A stretch of 64,000 bases of DNA from Rhizomicrobium sp035504555 (GCA_035504555.1 DATJRP010000047.1:1-64000); one strand, 5' to 3'; shown: positions 7,694 through 16,467, counted from the stretch's first letter. Notes: generated by a model not told the origin, from the sequence alone. Numbers and translations: made by a program.

Positions 7694-8311
7694 ATGGCCG
7701 AAAAAGACAATGTTCGTTGCCAGATCATCGAGGCAGCCAAGAAACGCTTTTCGCATTTCGGTTATGCCAAAACCACCATGGCGGAAGTGGCGACCGATTG
7801 CAGCATGTCGCCAGGAAACCTCTACCGGTTTTTTCCCGGCAAGCTCGATATCGCGGAAGCCATCGCGACGGAAACGTACGAGCGTGATCTCGAATATCTC
7901 AGGAAGCTCGCAGTGGCGCCGAACAAGAATGCGCGCGAGCGTCTGCACGATCTCCTTTTCGAAGAACTCCGCCGCACCTACAACAAGCTCGAAAGCGACC
8001 CGCGCGCCTTTGAAATGGCGACGGTGATTTCGCGCGAACGCCCCACCTTTGCCAATTGGATGCTGGCCAACGAACGCAGGATCCTGGTCGAGCTTCTGGA
8101 CGAAGCCGAGCGTCGCGGCGAGTTCGTGGCGGAAGACAAGGAACTGACGGCCGAGATGATCCAGTCCGCGACCATGAAATTCCGCTATCCGCAGCTGTGG
8201 TCGAAACTGACACTGCCCAAGCTCGAACGCGAGCTCGAGGGCGTCCTGAAGCTGATCGTGGACGGGCTTTGCCCGCATCACGCGCAGCGCCCGCAGGTAA
8301 ACGCCGCGTAA
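7694..8311 (+). CDS. TetR/AcrR family transcriptional regulator
   Basis: 205 residues. The N-terminal 50 residues form the TetR helix-turn-helix (IIEAAKKRFSHFGYAKTTM, then DCSMSPGNLYRFFPGK). The remaining 150 residues are the helical ligand and dimer domain, including WMLANERRILVELLDEAERRG. It is transcribed divergently from gpsA, which it may regulate along with itself through the dyad at 7613-7634. The inducer is unknown. lolA follows after 37 bp. Confidence 0.92.
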   Translation: MAEKDNVRCQIIEAAKKRFSHFGYAKTTMAEVATDCSMSPGNLYRFFPGKLDIAEAIATETYERDLEYLRKLAVAPNKNARERLHDLLFEELRRTYNKLESDPRAFEMATVISRERPTFANWMLANERRILVELLDEAERRGEFVAEDKELTAEMIQSATMKFRYPQLWSKLTLPKLERELEGVLKLIVDGLCPHHAQRPQVNAA

Positions 8312-8348
8312 TCCTTTCTTTGGCCACGCATCGGTGGCAGAAGACGGC

Positions 8349-8987
8349 ATGCGTCGCTTCGTTCTCCCGTTTCTCGTCGCCCTGGCCTGTGCGCCGGCCA
8401 GTTTCGCCGCGCCCGCGGGCTTCATGCATTTCGAGCGCAGCGAAGCCGACCAGGCCGATCTCGACCGTGTCAGCGACTATCTCAATTCCATCCATACGCT
8501 GAAGGGCAGCTTCGTGCAGATCGGTCCCGACGGGCAGATCGACGAGGGCATCTTCTACATCGACAAGCCGGGCCGCATGCGCTTCGAATATCATGCGCCC
8601 AATCCGGTCCTCATCGTGTCGGACGGCTCGACGGTCGCGGTCCAGAACAAGAAGCTCAACACGATCGACACGTATCCGCTGCTGTCGACGCCGTTGAACC
8701 TTGTTCTCTCCGACGATCTCAATCTGAAACGAAACCCGTCCATCGCGGGTCTCTCGCGCGAACCGGGCGAGCTCATCGTCAATGCGCGCGCCGCGTCCAG
8801 CAAAGTGAACGGCAATCTCACGCTGGTTTTCACATCGCCCGTTCTCGAACTGCGGCAATGGACGGTCGTCGACGCGCAGGGTCTTTCGACCACCGTCTCG
8901 CTGCGTGACGTGCAGACGGGCGTCACGCTCGATCCGGCGCTGTTCAAGCTGCCGGAAGGGAAGAGCTCGGCGAAGAGCGCAGAATAA
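8349..8987 (+). CDS. lolA: LolA-family outer-membrane lipoprotein carrier
   Basis: About 212 residues: a signal peptide (residues 1-20, cleaved after SFA), then the LolA half-barrel with LNSIHTLKGSFVQIGPDGQIDEGIFYIDKPGRMRFEY in its first third and a C-terminal ELRQWTVVDAQGLSTTVSL strand pair. LolA ferries lipoproteins from LolCDE to the outer membrane through the periplasm. A start 15 bases upstream (8334) is possible, but ATG 8349 gives the better signal peptide. In many alphaproteobacteria lolA is close to ftsK; that is not so here. Confidence 0.9.
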   Translation: MRRFVLPFLVALACAPASFAAPAGFMHFERSEADQADLDRVSDYLNSIHTLKGSFVQIGPDGQIDEGIFYIDKPGRMRFEYHAPNPVLIVSDGSTVAVQNKKLNTIDTYPLLSTPLNLVLSDDLNLKRNPSIAGLSREPGELIVNARAASSKVNGNLTLVFTSPVLELRQWTVVDAQGLSTTVSLRDVQTGVTLDPALFKLPEGKSSAKSAE

Positions 8988-9071
8988 GCGGGCCCGATTT
9001 GGCGCGGTTTCGCCCGCCTTGCCGCCTGCGCTTTCCCCATGCTAGGTCCCGGACTTCAGAGAGCAGCCCCA

Positions 9072-9827
9072 ATGCCGCCCCGCCCGCCCATCGTCGGATT
9101 TCCGTGCGACTACCGTATGGTGGGGAAGCATCCGTTCCACATGGTGGGCGAGAAATACATTCTGGCAGCGCGCGACGGCTCGGACACCATTCCGCTCCTT
9201 ATTCCCGTGCTCGATCCGCCGATTTCGACTCACGACATCCTCGCGAATGTGCATGGCCTTCTGTTCACCGGCGCGCTTTCGAACGTCTCGCCCAAGCGTT
9301 ACGGCGGCGCGACCCCGCGCGACGGCGTGCTGCAGGACGAACACCGCGACGCCACAACCATTCCGCTTCTCGAAGCCGCCATCGAAAAGGGGATGCCGGT
9401 TCTGGGCCTCTGTCGCGGCTTTCAGGAAATGAACGTGGCGCTGGGCGGCACGCTGCATCAGCACGTGCACGAAGTGCCGGGCCGTATCGATCATCGCGAA
9501 GACACGAACGCGCCGCTCGACGCGCAATATGGTCCCGCGCACACCGTGACCGTCGAGCCCGGCGGATTGCTCGCGCGCATCGCGCCCGCAAAGTCTTTCG
9601 AAGTGAATTCGCTCCATTCGCAGGGAATCGATCGCCTCGCGCCGGGACTCTATGCCGACGCCGCAGCGCCCGACGGACAGATCGAAGCCGTCTCCATGCC
9701 GGGCGCCAAAGGCTTCGTGCTCGGCGTGCAATGGCATCCCGAATGGCGCTGGAGCGAGAATCCCGTGTCGCGCGCCATCTTCCAGGCCTTCGGCAACGCC
9801 GTGCGCAACTATCGCGAAGGTGCCTGA
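9072..9827 (+). CDS. puuD: Gamma-glutamyl-GABA hydrolase (class I glutamine amidotransferase fold, PuuD-like)
   Basis: 251 residues from ATG 9072; an upstream ATG at 9039 would add 11 residues. Peptidase C26 fold: the catalytic Cys in GLCRGFQEMNVALGG (about residue 114), VNSLHSQGID, and the His-Glu of LGVQWHPEWR near the C-terminus. It hydrolyses gamma-glutamyl-GABA to GABA and glutamate in the glutamylated putrescine pathway. The stop shares one base with the start of the PuuA-like ligase, so the two enzymes are coupled, which supports the pathway call. Confidence 0.87.
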   Translation: MPPRPPIVGFPCDYRMVGKHPFHMVGEKYILAARDGSDTIPLLIPVLDPPISTHDILANVHGLLFTGALSNVSPKRYGGATPRDGVLQDEHRDATTIPLLEAAIEKGMPVLGLCRGFQEMNVALGGTLHQHVHEVPGRIDHREDTNAPLDAQYGPAHTVTVEPGGLLARIAPAKSFEVNSLHSQGIDRLAPGLYADAAAPDGQIEAVSMPGAKGFVLGVQWHPEWRWSENPVSRAIFQAFGNAVRNYREGA

Positions 9828-11185
9828 TGTCGCGCCACGACGTCGATCAGTTTGCGGAATGGCTGAAGGAACATCGCATCGGCGAGGTGGAATGCCTCGT
9901 CTCCGACATGGCGGGCATCGCGCGCGGCAAGATACTCCCCACCAACAAATTCCTGAGCGGCCTGCGCAACCAGACGTTGCGGTTGCCGGAATCGATCTTC
10001 GGCCAGATGGTGACGGGCGCGGATGCGGAAACCGAAGCGCTGACCTATCAGGCGCCGGACATGAATCTCGTGCCCGATGTCGAATCCCTGCGCATCGTGC
10101 CGTGGTACAAGGAGCCGACCGCGCAGGTCATCTGCGACTGCACCGATCAGCGCGGCGAGCAAATCGCCTATACGCCGCGCAGCGTACTCCGGCGCGTCGT
10201 TGCACTCTATCAAGAGCGCGGCTGGCGTCCGATCGTGGCACCCGAGCTCGAATTCTTTCTCGCGGCGAAGAACATCGATCCCGACTATCCGCTCTTGCCG
10301 CCGGCCGGCAAGACGGGGCGTCCGCAGACGGGACGACAGGCCTACGGCATCGACGCGGTCAACGAATTCGACCCGCTATTCGAGGATGTCTACGATTATT
10401 GCGAAGCGCAGGACATCGGCATCGACAGCCTGATTCACGAAGAAGGCGTGGCGCAGGTCGAAATGAACTTCAATCACGGCGAACCGCTCGCGCTCGCCGA
10501 CCAAACCTTCCTCTTCAAGCGCACCGTGCGCCAGGCGGCGCTGCGCCACGACATCTACGCCACCTTCATGGCGAAGCCCTACGAGCAGGAACCGGGCTCG
10601 GCGATGCACATCCATCAAAGCGTCGTCGATACGCAGAAGGGCAAGAGCCTGTTCTCCACGAAGAGCGGCAAGGACACGCGGCTGTTCCTCGCGCATATCG
10701 CGGGGCTGCAGAAGCATCTCCCCGCCGCCATGCCGCTCATCGCGCCGTTCGTGAATTCCTATCGCCGCCTCGTGCGCTTCCTGTCGGCGCCCATCAACAC
10801 GCATTGGGGCCACGAGAACCGCACGGTGGGATTGCGCGTGCCGGTGTCGGACGTGCAGAACCGGCGTGTGGAAAACCGCGTGCCGGGCGCGGACGCCAAT
10901 CCCTATCTCGCCATCGCCGCGTCGCTGGCCTGCGGCTATCTCGGCATGATCGAGAACCTCAGTCCGACGAAAGCCATGGAAGGCAACGCCTACGAGTCGA
11001 CGCGCTACCAATTGCCGCGTCACATTCTCGATTCCGTCGCCAAATTCCGCGCCTCGACCGATCTCAAGGATGTCCTGGGCGAGACGTTCGTAGTGCTCTA
11101 CAGCGACGTTAAGAACTCCGAGCACGATGCCTATCAGCAGGTCATCAGCCCCTGGGAGCGCCAGCATTTGTTGCTGAACGTTTGA
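9827..11185 (+). CDS. puuA: Glutamine-synthetase-family gamma-glutamylpolyamine synthetase (PuuA-like)
   Basis: 452 residues. GS N-terminal beta-grasp (ECLVSDMAGIARGKILPTNKF) and catalytic domain (PELEFFL, EEGVAQVEMNF, GSAMHIHQS, NRTVGLRVP, ENRVPGADANPYLAIAA). The GKILP N-terminal motif, and the absence of the Tyr adenylylation context of GlnA, point to the GS-III-like PuuA/GlnA4 group, which glutamylates putrescine or other polyamines with ATP. It starts inside the PuuD stop (TGATG). Substrate specificity cannot be read from sequence alone; ethanolamine- or isopropylamine-glutamylating relatives exist. Confidence 0.85.
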   Translation: MSRHDVDQFAEWLKEHRIGEVECLVSDMAGIARGKILPTNKFLSGLRNQTLRLPESIFGQMVTGADAETEALTYQAPDMNLVPDVESLRIVPWYKEPTAQVICDCTDQRGEQIAYTPRSVLRRVVALYQERGWRPIVAPELEFFLAAKNIDPDYPLLPPAGKTGRPQTGRQAYGIDAVNEFDPLFEDVYDYCEAQDIGIDSLIHEEGVAQVEMNFNHGEPLALADQTFLFKRTVRQAALRHDIYATFMAKPYEQEPGSAMHIHQSVVDTQKGKSLFSTKSGKDTRLFLAHIAGLQKHLPAAMPLIAPFVNSYRRLVRFLSAPINTHWGHENRTVGLRVPVSDVQNRRVENRVPGADANPYLAIAASLACGYLGMIENLSPTKAMEGNAYESTRYQLPRHILDSVAKFRASTDLKDVLGETFVVLYSDVKNSEHDAYQQVISPWERQHLLLNV

Positions 11186-11261
11186 CCGCTCATGTTTAAA
11201 TTTACAGATTGCTAAAACCTGGGGGCCGAAAATCGCGCGCTCGTTAACCAAGGCGCACCCT

Positions 11262-12830
11262 ATGCCCTACCGCGCACGCCTCTTAGGCTTCGCCTTCGCC
11301 AACGCCGATCTGCTTTTCGAAGTGGACCGTGAAAACAGGATCGCCTTCGCGACGGGCGCTGTTCATGACTATGTCCGCGACGCCAAGGCCGATCTCGTCG
11401 GATTGCCGGCCGCGCGATTGTTTCAGCCGAGCGAAGGCGCGAAATTCGCGACGCTGACTCATTCGCTGGGTGCGGGCGGTCGCGCCGGCCCGTTCAAGCT
11501 CAAGCTCGCCGACGGAACGGACGCCGCGCTGTCGCTGTTCCGGCTGCCGCAGAACAAGGGCAACGTGTCGTGCACGCTCGCAAGGCCCGAGGCGCGCACA
11601 GTTGCGGGCGGCAAGGGCGGTTCGGACCGTGAAGGATTTCTGGCCGCGGTTGCCGGTCTTTCGGGCGGGAAAAGCGAGCTGGCGCTGGTCGAGGTGCCAG
11701 GGCTCGATAGGGCCGTCTCCAAACTTCCGGCGGAAGCGGCACAGAAATTGTTGCAGCGGATCGGCGAAACCGCCCGCAACGCCGGCGCCAAGGCCGCCGT
11801 GCAATTGTCCGACACACGCTTCGGCGCCGTGGGCGGCGCGTCGTTCGCGGACGGCATCGTCAAGGTGCTGAAGGAGGGCGGAATCGAGGCCCGCGACGTC
11901 CAGGAGACGCTCGTCTCGCTGAAGACCAGGGCGCTGAGCCCCGAGCAGCTGATGTTGTCTCTGCGCTACGTGATCGATCGTTTCACCGAACAGGCGGACG
12001 TGCCGGCCACGGACCTGTCGTCGGCGTTCGACAAGCTGATGGGCGAAACTGAGGCCCGCGCGCTGGCGCTCACCCAGACGGTTGCCGACGGCAGCTTCTC
12101 GCTCGGCTTTCAGCCGGTCGTGGATCTGAAAACGCAGGAGGTTTCGTATTGGGAGGCGCTGGCGCGATTTCCCGACGGCGCCGACACCGGCGAAATCGTC
12201 GGGTTTGCGGAAGCACTCGGCATCGCGGATGCCTTCGATCTCGCGGTCGCCATCAAGATCATCGCGCATGCCCTCAAGCCGGAAAACGCGACGCAGCGCA
12301 TCGCCTTCAATGTCTCCGGTCGCACGCTGTCGCAGCCGGCGGCATTCGGCATGCTCGCGGGCATCCTGGCGCGCAATCGCGCGCTTGCCCCGCGCATCCT
12401 GATCGAGATCACAGAATCTTTCGAGATCAAGGATATCGCCCAGGCCAACCAGGCGATCCTGAGTCTGCGCGAGCTGGGCTACAAAGTCGGGCTCGACGAT
12501 TTCGGCGCCGGCGCGACGTCGTTGCAATATCTTCACGGGCTTCACGTCGATTTCGTCAAGATGGACGGCACGCTTATCCAGAGGCTCGGCAAGAGCACGC
12601 GCGAGGACACGCTGCTGCGCGGCATCGTGAAGCTTTGCGCGGAATTGAACCTGACGACGATCGCGGAATGCGTCGAGAACGAAACGCTGCTGGCGCGCGC
12701 ACGCGATATCGGCTTCGTGCTCGGCCAGGGCCATCATCTGGGAAAGCCGGCGGCGACGCTTCCGGCAGCGACATCGCAACCGATCGCGCATCGCGCGAAG
12801 CGGCAGGGCGTCCAGGAATCCTGGGGTTGA
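11262..12830 (+). CDS. EAL domain cyclic-di-GMP phosphodiesterase with PAS-like and degenerate central domain
   Basis: 522 residues, apparently cytoplasmic. Residues 10-105 look like a PAS sensor (NADLLFEVDRENRIAFATG). Residues 125-255 resemble a decayed GGDEF fold with no GGDEF motif. Residues 270-505 are an EAL domain with the catalytic signatures intact: EAL at 298-300, NVSGRTL, IEITES, LDDFGAGATSL, DFVKMDG, AECVENE and GQGHHLGKP. It probably hydrolyses c-di-GMP to pGpG, which would couple to motility (fliP is 10 kb away) or surface attachment. It stands alone between puuA and the DUF4403 gene. Confidence 0.9.
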   Translation: MPYRARLLGFAFANADLLFEVDRENRIAFATGAVHDYVRDAKADLVGLPAARLFQPSEGAKFATLTHSLGAGGRAGPFKLKLADGTDAALSLFRLPQNKGNVSCTLARPEARTVAGGKGGSDREGFLAAVAGLSGGKSELALVEVPGLDRAVSKLPAEAAQKLLQRIGETARNAGAKAAVQLSDTRFGAVGGASFADGIVKVLKEGGIEARDVQETLVSLKTRALSPEQLMLSLRYVIDRFTEQADVPATDLSSAFDKLMGETEARALALTQTVADGSFSLGFQPVVDLKTQEVSYWEALARFPDGADTGEIVGFAEALGIADAFDLAVAIKIIAHALKPENATQRIAFNVSGRTLSQPAAFGMLAGILARNRALAPRILIEITESFEIKDIAQANQAILSLRELGYKVGLDDFGAGATSLQYLHGLHVDFVKMDGTLIQRLGKSTREDTLLRGIVKLCAELNLTTIAECVENETLLARARDIGFVLGQGHHLGKPAATLPAATSQPIAHRAKRQGVQESWG

Positions 12831-12867
12831 GCTTCCCCGCGTTTGTGAAATAGGCAAGGATGCGCGC

Positions 12868-14304
12868 ATGCGCGCATTCGGCCGCCCCCTGATTCTGTCG
12901 CTGGTTTTTGCCGTCGGTGCGTGCGGTTTCGACGCGCCGCCGCCCAAACGCACGCCGCCGCCCGCGCCGCCGCCGCTTCCCGTATCCGAGCTGACCGCGA
13001 CGCTCGTCGTACCCATCCAGACGATCATCGGCGCCTTGAACGACACGACGAAGGAGCAGATCGCCGACATCAAGGACGAGCCCGTCAATTGCACCATCGC
13101 GCAATGCACGCTGGATCTGGTGGCCACACGCACGGGCCCGATCACCGGCAGCGCATCCGCCAATCGCATCGCGATCAACGTGCCGGTGGCGGCGACGGCG
13201 CAGCTGCAGCTGAAGACATCGTTCTTCAAGACGCAGGCGCATTCGCTCGCGACCGGCGCCGTGCACGCCGACACCGCCGTGGTGCTCGGTTCGGATTGGC
13301 GGTTGGCGACCGACGCGCATGGCACAGTCGATCTCAGCCAGGCGGAGCTCAAACTCGGCCCGATCAAGATGTCCTTCGCCGATCTCTGGAATCATAATCA
13401 ACAAAGCCTGTCCGCGCCCATCTTCAAGGCCCTCGATCGCCACGTGGCGTCGGGCATCAAAATCAGACCGCAGGCGGAACGCCTTTGGCTGCGGGCGCAA
13501 CGCCCCATCCAGGTCGGCAAATCACCCACGGCGTGGCTGGTGCTGGAGCCGGAGCGCATCCGCATCGCGCAGCCGCAGACGCGCGCCAATGCGGTGGTCG
13601 TGGCGATGGGTGTCGACGTGCGCGCGCATGTCGTGGTGAGCGACACCCCGCCGGCGACGCAGTGGGATCGCGCCCTGCCGGCGCCCGCGCCGCTCGCATC
13701 GCCCTCCGACCGCTTCGCCTTTGTCGTGCCCGTGCTTCTGCCTTACGACCAGGCTGCCAATCTCGCCATGCAAAGGCTCAGCAAGACGCCTATCAAGATG
13801 AGCGGCGGCAATGTGCGCTTCGAGAAGCTCGAGATCCTCCCGTCGGGACAGGACGTGGTCGTCGCCGCGCGCTTCTGCGTGAGCCAGGGCTGGGATCCGT
13901 TCGGCTGGCTCGATTCCTGCGGCGAAGCCTATCTGCGCGGCAAGCCGCAATTCGATGCCCAAACGAACACCATCCGTATCGCAAACGTGCACTACGACAT
14001 CGCCACCGAAGGCATGATCATGTCGGTGATGCGCTTTCTCGCCGGCGACCAGTTGGGGAAACTTCTCGAGACCAAGCTCGTCTTCAATGTCGGCCACGAT
14101 ATCGACAAGCTCGATACCGAGGTCAAGACGGCGCTGGCAAAGCCCCAGGGACGCGGCGTGGTCGTCTCAGGCGCCGTGCAGACCTTCGGCAAGCCGTCGC
14201 TCACCTGGACCCAGGAGGGCTTCCTGGCGACGTTCCCAGCCTCCGGGACCATCCGGGCGGACCTCAATCTCAAGACCGGGTTGCCCTTGACTATCGGTAA
14301 GTAG
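12868..14304 (+). CDS. DUF4403 family putative lipoprotein
   Basis: 478 residues. Signal sequence with a probable lipobox (AVGAC, Cys at residue 19) and then a Pro-rich linker (residues 22-37). The body matches DUF4403, a family of about 450 residues with tandem lipid-binding-type (TULIP/SMP-like) repeats; an example here is the GNVRFEKLEILPSGQDVVVAAR strand pair. No biochemical function is established; an envelope lipid-handling role is inference. Its stop lies inside the first of two operator-like dyads for the next gene. Confidence 0.8.
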   Translation: MRAFGRPLILSLVFAVGACGFDAPPPKRTPPPAPPPLPVSELTATLVVPIQTIIGALNDTTKEQIADIKDEPVNCTIAQCTLDLVATRTGPITGSASANRIAINVPVAATAQLQLKTSFFKTQAHSLATGAVHADTAVVLGSDWRLATDAHGTVDLSQAELKLGPIKMSFADLWNHNQQSLSAPIFKALDRHVASGIKIRPQAERLWLRAQRPIQVGKSPTAWLVLEPERIRIAQPQTRANAVVVAMGVDVRAHVVVSDTPPATQWDRALPAPAPLASPSDRFAFVVPVLLPYDQAANLAMQRLSKTPIKMSGGNVRFEKLEILPSGQDVVVAARFCVSQGWDPFGWLDSCGEAYLRGKPQFDAQTNTIRIANVHYDIATEGMIMSVMRFLAGDQLGKLLETKLVFNVGHDIDKLDTEVKTALAKPQGRGVVVSGAVQTFGKPSLTWTQEGFLATFPASGTIRADLNLKTGLPLTIGK

Positions 14305-14329
14305 TCACTTACTGTAAGTAATGGCTTAC
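14297..14329. promoter_or_regulatory. Tandem GTAAG-N6-CTTAC dyads at the ArsR start, candidate autoregulatory operator
   Basis: Two identical-format inverted repeats, GTAAG-N6-CTTAC at 14297-14312 and 14314-14329, are separated by one base. The inner CTTAC-t-GTAAG forms a third dyad. The first covers the DUF4403 stop and the second covers the ArsR start codon (14321). This is the layout expected for two ArsR dimers blocking transcription and translation of their own gene. Confidence 0.7.
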
Positions 14330-14653
14330 GATAATGCCCTGACGGCCCTGGCAGACCCCACGCGGCGGCGCGTGTTCGAGGAACTCCGTTCGGGCCCCAA
14401 GCCCGTCGGCGCAATCGCGAGCGTGCTTCCCGTCAGCCGTCCGGCCGTCTCCCAGCACCTGAAGGTCTTGAGGGGGGCCGGGCTCGTGCGCGAGGAAACG
14501 CAAGGCACACGCCACGTTTTCAGCATCGATCCGAAGGGTCTGGGCGCCATCCGGCGCTGGCTCGACCAGTTCTGGGATGAAGCCCTCACCGCGTTCGCGG
14601 CTGAAGTCGAGCGCGATGCGCAAAAGGGCGAAGATGAGAGGGAAAAATCATGA
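14321..14653 (+). CDS. ArsR family winged-helix repressor
   Basis: 110 residues: ALADPTRRRVFEELRSGPKPVGAIASVLPVSRPAVSQHLKVLRGAGLV is the classic ArsR/SmtB winged helix, with recognition helix SRPAVSQHLKVL. It lacks the ELCVC metal-binding site, so it belongs to the non-metal ArsR class usually paired with SRPBCC/AHSA1 proteins. The next gene is exactly such a protein and overlaps it by four bases. It probably represses itself and the downstream SRPBCC-SRPBCC-GST genes through the tandem dyads at its start. Confidence 0.93.
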   Translation: MAYDNALTALADPTRRRVFEELRSGPKPVGAIASVLPVSRPAVSQHLKVLRGAGLVREETQGTRHVFSIDPKGLGAIRRWLDQFWDEALTAFAAEVERDAQKGEDEREKS

Positions 14654-15135
14654 CCGCGCAGCACATCACGCCCGCGCCGGTGCGCAAAAGCGTCGTCGTC
14701 AATGCGAATGCCGCGCGCGCCTTCGACCTCTTCGCGAACAACATCTCGCGCTGGTGGCCGCCGTCACACTCGATGCTGAAGGTGCCGCTCAAGGAGACGA
14801 TCATCCAGCCGTTCGCGAAAGGGCGGTGGTATCAGGTGGGTGAAGACGGATCGGAATGCGACAATGGCCACGTCCTGGCCTGGGAGCCGCCGCATCGCCT
14901 GCTCCTCGCCTGGCAGCTCAATTCCGATTGGCAACTCGATCCCGGCCTCATCACGGAAGTCGAAATAAAATTCATCGCCGACGGCGAGCGCCGGACCCGC
15001 GTCGAGCTCGAGCATCGCCATCTCGAACGCATGGGCGCAAAGGGCGAGACGACCCGCAACGCGATCGCTGGACCGAACGGCTGGAGTGCTATTCTGGAGA
15101 CCTTCCGGCAATCGGTCGAACAGGGGAGCAGATGA
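14650..15135 (+). CDS. SRPBCC/AHSA1 domain protein
   Basis: 161 residues with a START-like hydrophobic cavity fold: KSVVVNANAARAFDLFANNISRWWPPSH at the N-terminus, QPFAKGRWYQVGEDGSECDNGHVLAWEPPHRLLLAWQL in the middle, and NGWSAILETFRQSVE at the C-terminus. It is the standard partner of ArsR-type repressors of this class; the bound ligand is unknown. It overlaps arsR (ATGA-type) and the next gene, giving a translationally coupled operon. Confidence 0.9.
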   Translation: MTAQHITPAPVRKSVVVNANAARAFDLFANNISRWWPPSHSMLKVPLKETIIQPFAKGRWYQVGEDGSECDNGHVLAWEPPHRLLLAWQLNSDWQLDPGLITEVEIKFIADGERRTRVELEHRHLERMGAKGETTRNAIAGPNGWSAILETFRQSVEQGSR

Positions 15136-15707
15136 TGAGACCGAACATCTTCCACGCACGGCGCCTTTGCCACTTCGTGGCGGGCATCGTGCTCGCATGC
15201 ACCGTGATCGCTGCAGACCGCGCGTCGGCCGAAGTCACGGACGTAGCCCAGCTCGGCTTCTCCGTCAGCGAATCTGCGCATATCGCGGCACCGGGCGACA
15301 AAATCTATGCGGCCCTCATCACGCCGCAACATTGGTGGAGCGGAAAGCACACCTTCTCGGGCAATCCCGCCAATCTGACGTTCGATGCCAAAGCAGGCGG
15401 CTGCTGGTGCGAAACGATGCCGGACGGCGGTTCGGTCGAGCACATGACGGTTGTATTCGTCTCACCGGGAAAGACGCTCAGGCTGCGCGGCGCGATGGGG
15501 CCGTTTCAGGAAATGGCGACCACGACCGTCATGACCTGGTCGCTCAAGCCGTCCGGCGACGGCACGGACGTCACGCTTGTCAGCGCGACCGGCGGATACA
15601 CCAAGGGCGGACTTCAGGGCCTCGCGCCCATCCTCGACCGCGTGTTCGGCGAGCAGATCAACCGACTGAAGACCTATGTGGAAACGGGCGCCGCGGCGCC
15701 GAATTGA
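15132..15707 (+). CDS. Exported SRPBCC-fold protein
   Basis: 191 residues. An N-terminal signal peptide (residues 1-32, cleaved after RASA) is followed by an SRPBCC domain (SESAHIAAPGDKIYAALITPQHWWSG, WCETMPDGGSVEHM, TTTVMTWSLKPSGDGTDVTLV). A second, exported member of this fold right after the cytoplasmic one is suggestive of a ligand handled on both sides of the membrane, but that is speculation. ATG 15132 overlaps the preceding stop, with GGGGAG just upstream. Confidence 0.8.
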   Translation: MMRPNIFHARRLCHFVAGIVLACTVIAADRASAEVTDVAQLGFSVSESAHIAAPGDKIYAALITPQHWWSGKHTFSGNPANLTFDAKAGGCWCETMPDGGSVEHMTVVFVSPGKTLRLRGAMGPFQEMATTTVMTWSLKPSGDGTDVTLVSATGGYTKGGLQGLAPILDRVFGEQINRLKTYVETGAAAPN

Positions 15708-15718
15708 GGAGAACCGCC

Positions 15719-16372
15719 ATGATCACGCTTTATGCCGCTTACAATGTCCCCTTCAACGGAAAGGGCCTCGTGCGTGACTTTCGCGTGCTGTGGGCTCTCG
15801 AAGAACTCGGCCTGCCTTATGCTTGCCACTGGATGGACGCGACCAAGGGCGAGCAGAAGCTCGACCCCAACCGCAGCATCAATCCGTTCGGAAAAATTCC
15901 GTCGCTGACCGACGGCGAGCTGAAGCTCTTCGAATCCGGCGCCATCATCCATTATCTCTACGAAAAGGCCGGCAAGCTTCCCTCCGATGCCGTCACGCGG
16001 ACGCAGCTCCTGCAATGGATGTTCGCCGCGCTCAACACGCTTGAGATGCCCTTCATCGAGCTCTTGCGCTGGGACGTCTTCTGGGAGGGACGGCCCGGCC
16101 GCGATGTGCAGTATCCGGAGCTGATGGAGGCGTGCAAAACGCGCCTGGCCGATCTCGAACGGGCGCTCGGCAGCAAACCCTATCTTCTGGGCGAAACCTT
16201 CGGTCCCGCGGACATTCTCATGACGTCGACGCTCGACTACGGCAAGCACAAACCGGAGATATTCGTGAACGTGCCCGGCGTGCGCGCCTATCTCGAGCGC
16301 GTGAAAGCACGGCCGGCGTTCAAGCGCGCGATGGACAAGCATCTGAGCGGGCCGTCGGCGATAGCGGCCTGA
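15719..16372 (+). CDS. Glutathione S-transferase
   Basis: 217 residues: a thioredoxin-like N-terminal domain (ITLYAAYNVPFNGKGLVRDFRVLWALEELGLPY, with NPFGKIPSL and ESGAIIHYL typical of the GSH site) and a helical C-terminal domain ending VPGVRAYLERVKARPAFKRAM. The catalytic residue is not obvious. AGGAGAA precedes the ATG. Last gene of the ArsR-SRPBCC-SRPBCC-GST operon, suggesting a small detoxification or stress module. A sigma70-like promoter for the next transcript begins 4 bp after its stop. Confidence 0.92.
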   Translation: MITLYAAYNVPFNGKGLVRDFRVLWALEELGLPYACHWMDATKGEQKLDPNRSINPFGKIPSLTDGELKLFESGAIIHYLYEKAGKLPSDAVTRTQLLQWMFAALNTLEMPFIELLRWDVFWEGRPGRDVQYPELMEACKTRLADLERALGSKPYLLGETFGPADILMTSTLDYGKHKPEIFVNVPGVRAYLERVKARPAFKRAMDKHLSGPSAIAA

Positions 16373-16375
16373 TCG

Positions 16376-16404
16376 GTGACGGCAACGCCGGAAATCGTTA
16401 TACT
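16376..16404 (+). promoter_or_regulatory. Sigma70-like promoter of the aminotransferase transcript
   Basis: -35 GTGACG (16376-16381), a 17-bp spacer and -10 TATACT (16399-16404). The expected start point, about 7 bp downstream, is position 16411, the A of the leader-peptide ATG, so the transcript would be leaderless at its first ORF. Confidence 0.55.
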
Positions 16405-16410
16405 GCGCGC

Positions 16411-16467
16411 ATGACGCGCAAACGTTCGCTTCTCATCCTCTGCGCCCGGATCGGCTTCAATCCTTAG
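16411..16467 (+). CDS. Putative 18-residue leader peptide upstream of the aminotransferase
   Basis: The ORF encodes MTRKRSLLILCARIGFNP and ends in a Pro codon followed by TAG. There is no ribosome site upstream, but the promoter spacing predicts transcription starting exactly at its ATG (leaderless translation). The stop is 66 bases before the aminotransferase start, and the gap can form two competing helices. A Pro codon at a stop slows termination, as known for the TnaC leader. Basic, Arg-rich N-terminus; the sensed ligand is not evident. I know of no named family for this peptide. Confidence 0.5.
   Translation: MTRKRSLLILCARIGFNP

Noticed and set aside
9827..11185. Assimilatory glutamine synthetase GlnA
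   Set aside because: The GKILP-type N-terminus and its coupling to a PuuD-like hydrolase favour a PuuA-type ligase.
11283..13367. 694-codon ORF on the minus strand
   Set aside because: It is the antisense shadow of the EAL and DUF4403 genes in GC-rich sequence; both plus-strand proteins have clear domain signatures.
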